Assembly (NCBI RefSeq): GCF_016031635.1
Contig: NZ_JACEGD010000025.1
Span: 1-64,000 of the forward strand
Length of the DNA: 64,000 nucleotides
DNA from: Bradyrhizobium diversitatis
Lineage (GTDB): Bacteria > Pseudomonadota > Alphaproteobacteria > Rhizobiales > Xanthobacteraceae
Reading direction: 5' to 3'
Position 1 is the stretch's first letter; the number at the start of each line of letters is the position of its first letter. Shown here one piece after another: positions 58,328-64,000 of this stretch. The notes under the pieces are model-generated. The model was not told the origin of the DNA, ran no database searches, and saw only the letters and a program-made list of their open reading frames with translations. The position numbers and the translations under genes were made by a program.

Positions 58328-59269
58328 CTACAACGCTCCCGCGCCGAACGTGTTGCAGGCCTGGACCGTGCCCTGCTGGTAGCCGGTCATGAACCATTGC
58401 TTGCGTTGCGCCGCCGAGCCGTGGGTGAAGGAGTCAGGCACGACGCGGCCGGTCGACTGGCGCTGCAGCGTATCGTCGCCGATCGCGCTCGCCGTGGTCA
58501 GCGCAGCCTCGATGTCGCCGGGCTCCAGGAAGTTCGGACGCTTCTTCGCCTCGCGGTTGACCCAGACGCCGGACAGGCAGTCGGCCTGCAATTCCACCTT
58601 CACCTGGAGCGCATTCGCCTCGGCCTTCGAGCCGACCTGCTGCTGCAGCCGCGTCACGCGCGGAATGATGCCGAGCAGGTTCTGGATGTGATGGCCGGCT
58701 TCATGCGCGATGATGTAGGCCGTCGTGAAATTGCACGCCGACTTGCCGGAGCAGCCGCGAAAGCGTGTCTCGACTTCGCGGAAGAAGGCGGTGTCGAGGA
58801 AGATGGTCCGGTCGGGCGGACAATAGAACGGCCCCATCGCCGACTGCGCCATGCCGCAGCGGCCGCCATTGGTGGCGTTGCGGAACAGCACGATCTTCGG
58901 ACCGGTGTAGGACTGGCCGCTGGCCTGGAAGATCTCGCTCCAGCGATCATCGATCTCGCCGAGGATGCCGGAGATCATGCTGCCCATCTCGTCGGTCGGC
59001 GCGCCGCGCTTGCCCGAGGACGCCTGGCGATCGGTCTGGTAGGTCGGCGCATGGCCGCCGCCGGTCAGGATCTCGGCGCCGCCGATCAGGATGCGTGGAT
59101 CGATGCCAAAGGCGTAGCCGACCAGGCCGAGGATAATGATGGTACCGATGCCGAGCCCGCCGCCGCCGATCGGCAGGCCGAACCCGCCTCCTCCGCCGCC
59201 GCCAAAGCCACCACCTTCGTCGCGACGATCCTCGATGTCGTCGCTGCGGCGGAAGTCATCGTAACGCAT
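58328..59269 (-). CDS. Neutral zinc metallopeptidase (YpfJ-like)
   Basis: The 313-residue protein has the zinc motif H-E-A-G-H at 189-193 (Y-I-I-A-H-E-A-G-H-H-I-Q-N) and belongs to the YpfJ/zinc_peptidase group. A Gly-rich stretch (20-45) and one hydrophobic segment (I-G-T-I-I-I-L-G-L-V-G-Y-A-F near 41-54) precede the catalytic domain, so it is likely anchored in the inner membrane with the domain outside. Four cysteines (R-C-G-M, F-Y-C, G-C-S-G-K-S-A-C-N) may form disulfides. The C-terminal Q-Q-G-T-V-Q-A-C-N-T-F-G is typical. The gene is divergent from ccrM over 418 bases. Substrate unknown. Confidence 0.88.
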   Translation of the reverse strand: MRYDDFRRSDDIEDRRDEGGGFGGGGGGGFGLPIGGGGLGIGTIIILGLVGYAFGIDPRILIGGAEILTGGGHAPTYQTDRQASSGKRGAPTDEMGSMISGILGEIDDRWSEIFQASGQSYTGPKIVLFRNATNGGRCGMAQSAMGPFYCPPDRTIFLDTAFFREVETRFRGCSGKSACNFTTAYIIAHEAGHHIQNLLGIIPRVTRLQQQVGSKAEANALQVKVELQADCLSGVWVNREAKKRPNFLEPGDIEAALTTASAIGDDTLQRQSTGRVVPDSFTHGSAAQRKQWFMTGYQQGTVQACNTFGAGAL

Positions 59270-59416
59270 GGCGGCTTTCCCTCGGGGGTCCCTGATTCAG
59301 TTTCGACGGTGCACGAGTATGCGAGAAGCTCAACGCGCCACACAGGTAAAATTTCCGTTGTCTTTATCAATATCGTGGCCGGCAAAAATTGCCTAGTGCG
59401 ACAGCATGTCGATGCC

Positions 59417-59451
59417 AGCAATTTTTTCCGGGGGTCGAGCAATTTTTTCCG
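59417..59451. repeat. Direct repeat AGCAATTTTTTCCG x2
   Basis: The 14-base unit AGCAATTTTTTCCG occurs at 59417-59430 and 59438-59451, 21 bases apart (two helical turns). It may be a protein site; the binder is unknown. Confidence 0.55.
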
Positions 59452-59590
59452 AGAGAAATTTGCGGCCTTCTTGCGGCCATGATTGCTGCAGCGAGCCGAA
59501 CAAACGCGAAATACACTGTAAAACACGGCGAATGCGTACAACAACGTTCGCACAACCGGCAAGGCGAGGGCTGCTCACGAAAGCGGCGGG

Positions 59591-59605
59591 TTAAGTCGTT
59601 TTTTA
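59591..59605 (+). promoter_or_regulatory. CtrA-like site upstream of ccrM
   Basis: TTAAGTCGTTTTTTA fits TTAA-N7-TTAA with one mismatch and stands 82 bases before the ccrM ATG. In Caulobacter ccrM is a CtrA target; the same is inferred here. Confidence 0.4.
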
Positions 59606-59668
59606 CTTTGCCCCTTCAATGTAACGGCCAGTCGGTTGTTTGGTCCCGCGTCGCCGACAGCGTCGCCT

Positions 59669-59698
59669 GAGTCAGAGTTCTTGAGTCATGGTAGAGTC
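59669..59698. promoter_or_regulatory. GANTC cluster across the ccrM start
   Basis: GAGTC at 59669, 59683 and 59694 lies within 30 bases on both sides of the ATG. A further GATTC is at 59294. These are CcrM target sites, so its own methylation state could feed back on expression. Confidence 0.55.
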
Positions 59699-60818
59699 GC
59701 GTCGCGGGGCGTCTGCAAGGGCGCCCCGCACAAATTTCGAGTCTCCTTCGCATCGCATCATTCTCGGCGATTGCGTCGCCGAGATGTCGAAGCTTCAGGC
59801 TGGTTCGGTCGACCTGGTGTTCGCCGACCCGCCCTACAATCTCCAGCTCAAGGGCGATCTCAAGCGCCCCGACGAATCCCATGTCGATGCCGTCAACGAC
59901 GACTGGGACAAGTTCGATTCGTTCGCCGCCTATGACGATTTCACCCGCGCCTGGCTGCTTGCCGCCCGCCGCGCGATGAAGCCATCGGCGACGATCTGGG
60001 TGATCGGCTCCTATCACAACATCTTCCGCGTCGGCGCGATCATGCAGGACCTCGGCTTCTGGCTCCTGAACGACATCGTCTGGCGCAAGACCAATCCGAT
60101 GCCGAATTTCCGCGGCCGCCGCTTCACCAACGCGCACGAAACGATGATCTGGGCCGCGCGTGACGAAAAAGCCAAGGGCTACACGTTCAACTACGAGGCG
60201 CTGAAGGCCGCCAACGAGGACGTGCAGGCACGCTCCGACTGGCTGATCCCGCTCTGCACCGGCGAGGAGCGCCTCAAGGGCACCGACGGCAAGAAGGTGC
60301 ATCCGACGCAGAAGCCGGAAGGCCTGCTCGCGCGCGTGCTGCTGTCGTCATCCAAGCCCGGCGATCTCGTGATCGATCCCTTCAACGGCACCGGCACCAC
60401 CGGCGCGGTCGCCAAGCGCCTCGGCCGTTCCTATATCGGCTTCGAGCGCGACAAGCTCTACGCCAAGGCGGCCGAGGCCCGCATCGCCGCTGTCCAGCCG
60501 CTGCCGGAGGACAGCCTCGCCCCGTTCATGACCGCGCGCGAAGCGCCGCGGGTGGCGTTCGCCGAGCTGATCGAGCGCGGCATGATCATGCCCGGCACGA
60601 AACTGTTCGACGCCAAGAAGAAGCTGGGCGCGCTGGTCCGTGCCGACGGCGCCATCATGCTGGGCGACAAGGTCGGCTCGATCCACCGCATCGGCGCCGT
60701 GGCGCAAGGCGCGCAGGCCTGCAACGGCTGGACCTTCTGGCACGTCGAGACCAAGAAGGGTCTCAAGCTGATCGACGAGCTCCGCGCCGAGATCCGCGCC
60801 GGCATGGCGGCGGAGTAG
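59688..60818 (+). CDS. ccrM: CcrM-type adenine-N6 DNA methyltransferase (GANTC)
   Basis: The 376-residue enzyme methylates the adenine of GANTC, a cell-cycle mark in Alphaproteobacteria. It is a beta-class methyltransferase: D-P-P-Y at 47-50 precedes the SAM motif F-N-G-T-G-T-T at 231-237 (order IV to I), with H-P-T-Q-K-P at 204-209. The C-terminal part from about 285 (M-I-M-P-G-T-K-L-F to G-W-T-F-W-H-V-E) is the RAMA-type domain of CcrM proteins, which sets it apart from solitary methylases. No paired restriction gene is seen. The ATG lacks a strong ribosome binding site, so regulated or weak translation is possible. Confidence 0.94.
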   Translation: MVESRRGASARAPRTNFESPSHRIILGDCVAEMSKLQAGSVDLVFADPPYNLQLKGDLKRPDESHVDAVNDDWDKFDSFAAYDDFTRAWLLAARRAMKPSATIWVIGSYHNIFRVGAIMQDLGFWLLNDIVWRKTNPMPNFRGRRFTNAHETMIWAARDEKAKGYTFNYEALKAANEDVQARSDWLIPLCTGEERLKGTDGKKVHPTQKPEGLLARVLLSSSKPGDLVIDPFNGTGTTGAVAKRLGRSYIGFERDKLYAKAAEARIAAVQPLPEDSLAPFMTAREAPRVAFAELIERGMIMPGTKLFDAKKKLGALVRADGAIMLGDKVGSIHRIGAVAQGAQACNGWTFWHVETKKGLKLIDELRAEIRAGMAAE

Positions 60819-60832
60819 GTCGCCGCTCGATC

Positions 60833-60972
60833 GTCATTCCGGGACTCGCCACCGGGTACGCGCGCAGCGCGGCCCGATGACAGGCTCCGCGAGAACCCGG
60901 AATCCATCGAGCCACGTCCCATGCCGCCCAATGGATTCCGGGCTCGCGCCAAGAGGCGCGCCCCGGAATGAC
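60833..60972. repeat. Palindromic repeat, family B, with inserted centre
   Basis: GTCATTCCGGGACTCGCCAC opens and GCGCCCCGGAATGAC closes it; AACCCGGAATCCATCGAG and ATGGATTCCGGGCTCG form the second arm pair. It follows ccrM by 14 bases and may end its transcript. Confidence 0.82.
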
Positions 60973-61047
60973 AGGGGCGTGAATTGAAAGCCGCGTCAGC
61001 CGGGACTAGATTTGCCCAATCAGCCCCGTCCTGACCGGTTGGGCTCC

Positions 61048-61374
61048 ATGCGACGACACTCCGAGACATTGCTGCTGGTGCCGCTGCTGCCGATCTTCCT
61101 GGCCGGCATGTTTCCGATGTTCCTGATCGCGCTGTTGGGATTTTTCGGGCTCGCGCTGTTCGGCATGCTCGTGATTTGCGTCGGGCTCGCCAGCTCCAAC
61201 GAGGCGCACGACAATTTCAACCACGACGTCATCGTCCACGGCTACGCACGCGGGCCGGAGCGCGCGGCGCGGGCTTCCGACATGCATCTGGCCGCGCGGC
61301 TCGGGCTGCGGCTGGAGGCCGTGGGCGCGGCCATGGTCATTACGGCGACAATCGGCCTTTGTTACGCCGCTTGA
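61048..61374 (+). CDS. Small membrane protein, unknown
   Basis: The 108-residue protein has two hydrophobic segments in its N-terminal half (L-L-L-V-P-L-L-P-I-F-L-A-G-M-F-P-M-F and L-L-G-F-F-G-L-A-L-F-G-M-L-V-I) and one at the C-terminus (A-A-M-V-I-T-A-T-I-G-L). The middle is polar with several His and Asn (N-E-A-H-D-N-F-N-H-D). No family is recognised. ATG at 61048 (M-R-R-H-S-E-T) is favoured over an earlier one at 61012. It stands alone between two repeats and could be a small inner-membrane protein. Confidence 0.62.
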   Translation: MRRHSETLLLVPLLPIFLAGMFPMFLIALLGFFGLALFGMLVICVGLASSNEAHDNFNHDVIVHGYARGPERAARASDMHLAARLGLRLEAVGAAMVITATIGLCYAA

Positions 61375-61500
61375 CCTGCGCACCGCGCAGACACCGCCCG
61401 GCAAACTCGGCGGTTGCTCTCCCGCAACGGATTCAGGCAAGACAAGGTCCGCCTAACCACGCCGCGTCCGCGCGCGCAACAGACACCGAGGAGATGCTCG

Positions 61501-62181
61501 ATGCTCAAATTCTATTTCAACGGATCGCCGAACCCGACCAAGGTTGCGCTGTTTCTGGAGGAGTCCGGACTGGCCTTCGAGCCGGTCAAGATCGACACCC
61601 GCAAGGGCGAGCAGTTCGCGCCCGAATTTCTGAAGATCAATCCGAACGGCAAGGTGCCGGCCATCGACGACAACGGCACCATCGTGTTCGACTCGAACGC
61701 CATCCTGCTCTATCTCGCCGAGAAGACCGGCAAATTCCTGCCCTCGAACCGCGCCGAATTGCTGTCCTGGCTGATGTTCGTGGCGTCGGGCGTCGGGCCG
61801 TATTCGGGTCAGGCCGTCCACTTCAAGCATTTCGCGCCGAAGGACCAGAACCACGACTACGCCCATAATCGCTACCAATACGAGACCGATCGCCACTACA
61901 GGATTCTCGACGGTCACCTCCAAGGCCGCCGCTACATGGTTGGCGACAGCTATTCGATCGTCGACATGGCACTGTGGGGCTGGGCGCGGATGGTGCCGTT
62001 CAAGCTCGGCGACGACGCCTTTGCGCGATACCCGAACGTGAAGCGGCTCGTCGACGAGATCTCGGCGCGGCCCGCGGCGGCGCGCGCCATCGCCCTGAAG
62101 GACAAGTTCACCTTCAAGGCCGAGATGGACGACGAGGCGCGCAGCAACATGTTCAAGCACATGGCGACCAAGGTGGCCTGA
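61501..62181 (+). CDS. Glutathione S-transferase family protein
   Basis: The 226-residue protein has the thioredoxin-like N-terminal domain with K-F-Y-F-N-G-S-P-N-P-T-K-V (Ser/Asn-type active region near residues 8-12), N-P-N-G-K-V-P-A-I near 50 and E-S-N-A-I-like D-S-N-A-I-L-L-Y-L-A-E near 70, and a helical C-terminal domain with S-I-V-D-M-A-L-W-G-W near 160. It most resembles bacterial Ure2-like or YfcG-like GSTs. A GAGGAG site precedes ATG 61501; 29 more codons upstream are open but not needed. Substrate unknown; it might act as a disulfide-bond reductase or detoxification enzyme. Confidence 0.88.
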   Translation: MLKFYFNGSPNPTKVALFLEESGLAFEPVKIDTRKGEQFAPEFLKINPNGKVPAIDDNGTIVFDSNAILLYLAEKTGKFLPSNRAELLSWLMFVASGVGPYSGQAVHFKHFAPKDQNHDYAHNRYQYETDRHYRILDGHLQGRRYMVGDSYSIVDMALWGWARMVPFKLGDDAFARYPNVKRLVDEISARPAAARAIALKDKFTFKAEMDDEARSNMFKHMATKVA

Positions 62182-62192
62182 TCGCTGTAGCA

Positions 62193-62293
62193 GTCATTCC
62201 GGGGCGCCGCAGGGCGGCGAACTGTGGTGCGCAGTTGCGCACCTTAGAATCTCGAGATTCCGGGGTCGATGCTTCGCATCGCCCCGGAATGAC
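62193..62293. repeat. Palindromic repeat, family B, copy with GAATCTCGAGATTC centre
   Basis: GTCATTCCGGGGCGCCGCAG opens and GCCCCGGAATGAC closes it; the centre GAATCTCGAGATTC is itself palindromic. It lies between GST and the convergent receptor gene. Confidence 0.85.
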
Positions 62294-62320
62294 GATGCAG
62301 CAGGATACGTCCGCTTTCAG

Positions 62321-64000
62321 TTAGGCTGCGTGGACCGAGCCCAGGAACTTCGCCACCTCCTCCTTCAGCCGGTTGCTGTCGGCCGAGAGTGAGCGCGCCG
62401 CCGAAAGCACCTGCGAGGACGCCGATCCGGTCTCGGAGGCGCCGCGCTGCACGTCGCCGATGTTGGACGACACCAGCTGGGTGCCCTGGGCCGCCTGCTG
62501 GACGTTGCGGGAGATCTCCTGCGTCGCCGCGCCCTGCTGCTCCACGGCGGCGGCCACCGTCGACGAAATCTCCGACAGGCGCTCGATGGTGCCGCTGATC
62601 TCCCTGATCGAGCCGACCGACTCCTCCGTCGCCGCCTGGATGCCGGAGATCTGCTGGGCGATCTCGCCGGTGGCCTTCGACGTCTGCTCGGCGAGCGCCT
62701 TGACCTCGGAGGCGACCACCGCAAAGCCGCGGCCGGCGTCGCCCGCGCGCGCCGCCTCGATGGTGGCGTTCAGCGCCAGCAGGTTGGTCTGGCCGGCGAT
62801 CGTGCTGATCAGCTCGACGACGTCACCGATCCGCGCGGCGGCCTTCGAGAGCGCGCCGACGCGCTCGTTGGTCCGGCTTGCCTGACCGACGGCCTCGGTG
62901 GCGATGCGGGCGGATTCCTGCACCTGGCGCGCGATCTCGGACACCGAGGACGAGAGCTCCTCGGTCGCCGAAGCGACCGCCTGCACATTGGCCGAGGCCT
63001 CCTGCGAGGCGCTGGCGACCTCGGTCGACAGGTCCTGGGCGCGCGCGGCGGTCGTGGTCAAGGTACCCGCGGAGGCTTCCAGCTCGTTCGACGCCGATGA
63101 CACCGTGTTGACGATCTCGCCCACCGCCTGTTCGAACTGGTCGGCCAGCCGGGCCATGTCTCTCTTGCGGTTCTCGGCCTGCCGCGCCTCGAGCTCGGCC
63201 TGCTCGGAGCGCATGCGCTCGGTCTCGATCATGTTGTCCTTGAACACCTGGATCGCCTTGGCCATGTCGCCGATCTCGTCGGCCCTGCCGCGGCCGGGAA
63301 TCTCGACCTCAAGATTGCCGCCGGCAAGCCGCCCCATCGCGCCTGTCATCGAGGTCAAGGGACCGACGATGCTGCGGGCGATCAGGAAGGCGACGATGCC
63401 GCCGAACAGGATAGCGAGGCCGCCGGCGATCTCCTGAACGGTCGTCGTTCCGGCGATCACGGATTCAGCGGTGGTCCGCGATTGCTGGTAGTCCTGCTTC
63501 AGCGTCGTTTCCGCCACCTTGAGCTTGGCGATGCTGTCGACGATGAGGGGCGCGAGGTTCTTATGGTAGATCTCGTCCGCCTGAAGCATCGCTGCGGAGG
63601 TCGCCTCGAACGCCGACTTGTAGATTCCGAGCGAGGTCTTCACCGGCGCCAGCGTGGCTCGCAACTCCGTCGCCTGCGGGCTCTTTTCGAGTGCCGCGAG
63701 CCGTTGCGCGGCCCTGTCGACGCTCGCCCTGAAGGTCGCAGGGCCCTGGGTATCGCGAAGTGCGAGAAAACGCCAGTTTGCGATCCTCACGAGCAGGATT
63801 CGCGATTCGAGATCGGCGACGAGGGCCGCCGTATCTTCGTCGACGGCGGCGCGCGCCACGTCGACGAGCTTGCCCGTCTTGACGGCCAGATCCTCCCCGC
63901 TCGGCAGCAGCGTCGCCTTGCCCGTTCTTGCCTCGTTGACGGCGTCGCCGAGATTGTCACGCAGGCGTCGCATTTTGGCGATGTCGTCGATGAGGCCGTT
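62321..64000 (-). CDS. Methyl-accepting chemotaxis protein, N-terminus cut by window end
   Basis: At least 559 residues are visible; the frame stays open to position 64000 and an N-terminal membrane helix should lie outside. The periplasmic sensor runs to about residue 160 of the visible part, followed by a membrane helix (I-A-G-G-L-A-I-L-F-G-G-I-V-A-F-L-I-A), a HAMP domain and the conserved signalling hairpin I-A-G-Q-T-N-L-L-A-L-N-A-T-I-E-A-A-R-A-G-D. The end A-K-F-L-G-S-V-H-A-A matches the end A-Q-F-L-E-S-V-R-V-A of the receptor at 10592-12280; the two are paralogues with different sensors. No CheR-docking pentapeptide. Confidence 0.9.
   Translation of the reverse strand, partial: NGLIDDIAKMRRLRDNLGDAVNEARTGKATLLPSGEDLAVKTGKLVDVARAAVDEDTAALVADLESRILLVRIANWRFLALRDTQGPATFRASVDRAAQRLAALEKSPQATELRATLAPVKTSLGIYKSAFEATSAAMLQADEIYHKNLAPLIVDSIAKLKVAETTLKQDYQQSRTTAESVIAGTTTVQEIAGGLAILFGGIVAFLIARSIVGPLTSMTGAMGRLAGGNLEVEIPGRGRADEIGDMAKAIQVFKDNMIETERMRSEQAELEARQAENRKRDMARLADQFEQAVGEIVNTVSSASNELEASAGTLTTTAARAQDLSTEVASASQEASANVQAVASATEELSSSVSEIARQVQESARIATEAVGQASRTNERVGALSKAAARIGDVVELISTIAGQTNLLALNATIEAARAGDAGRGFAVVASEVKALAEQTSKATGEIAQQISGIQAATEESVGSIREISGTIERLSEISSTVAAAVEQQGAATQEISRNVQQAAQGTQLVSSNIGDVQRGASETGSASSQVLSAARSLSADSNRLKEEVAKFLGSVHAA

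Larger units (their letters stand above)
59270..59687. other. 418-base divergent control region of the peptidase and ccrM genes
   Basis: It holds a direct repeat (59417-59451), a CtrA-like site (59591) and GANTC sites (59294 and 59669-59698). AT content is above average around 59405-59465. No coding sequence is recognised. Confidence 0.6.

Overview
The window looks like a chromosomal segment of a high-GC alphaproteobacterium of the order Hyphomicrobiales (Rhizobiales), most probably Bradyrhizobium or a close relative. The evidence is the gene set (CcrM-type GANTC methylase, COG4111/NadQ-type NAD regulator, TIGR02301, DUF6894, DUF1236 and DUF3096 small proteins, a uracil-DNA glycosylase of the Fe-S-less kind known from Bradyrhizobium), alphaproteobacterial regulatory motifs (GAAC-N7-GAAC, TTAA-N7-TTAA-like, GANTC), and many dispersed palindromic intergenic repeats of a type common in Bradyrhizobium. 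No rRNA, tRNA, CRISPR array, insertion sequence or prophage was recognised. The region reads as core genome with one accessory-looking operon.

Layout. 1-6.7 kb: end of a Nudix hydrolase, two small proteins, a sulfurtransferase, a dihydroorotase, then a tight ygfZ-tag-HD operon and a small tyrosine phosphatase. 6.9-16 kb: a NadQ-like regulator, a large DUF2339 membrane protein, a chemotaxis receptor, small unknowns, an AcuI-like reductase and an MFS permease. 16.2-20.1 kb: nadA-nadB-nadC, the de novo NAD pathway, preceded by two matching CTCA-N3-TGAG operators. 20-32 kb: SleB-like hydrolase, pyruvate phosphate dikinase, DUF3096 and DUF1236 proteins, glyQ-glyS, an S49 peptidase, and a methyltransferase/DUF2007 pair divergent from ispB. 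33-44 kb: an HxlR-ketosynthase-LysE-hydrolase operon, a TPR protein with ispE, ETF-quinone oxidoreductase, the uracil-DNA glycosylase, and a polytopic GT39-like protein. 44-47 kb: RNase HII, a VOC protein and a radical SAM protein behind a perfect SOS-box match.

47.2-54.5 kb is the most unusual locus: phosphoketolase, acetate kinase, a 642-residue protein with a PhoU/DUF47-like C-terminus, and a pyruvate phosphate dikinase homologue that keeps the ATP-grasp and phosphohistidine domains but lacks the PEP/pyruvate barrel. The first two genes make acetyl phosphate and ATP from sugar phosphates. The last two look like a phosphate- or phosphohistidine-linked module with no obvious named function.

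54.5-64 kb: a DUF155/RMD1 protein, a short glycosyltransferase, a MarR-GNAT fusion behind a 34-bp dyad, moaB, a zinc metallopeptidase, ccrM with GANTC sites across its start codon, a small membrane protein, a glutathione transferase, and a second chemotaxis receptor cut by the window end.

All calls come from reading translated sequence and motifs by eye; no database search was run. Start sites were moved from the longest reading frame wherever a ribosome binding site or family convention pointed downstream.
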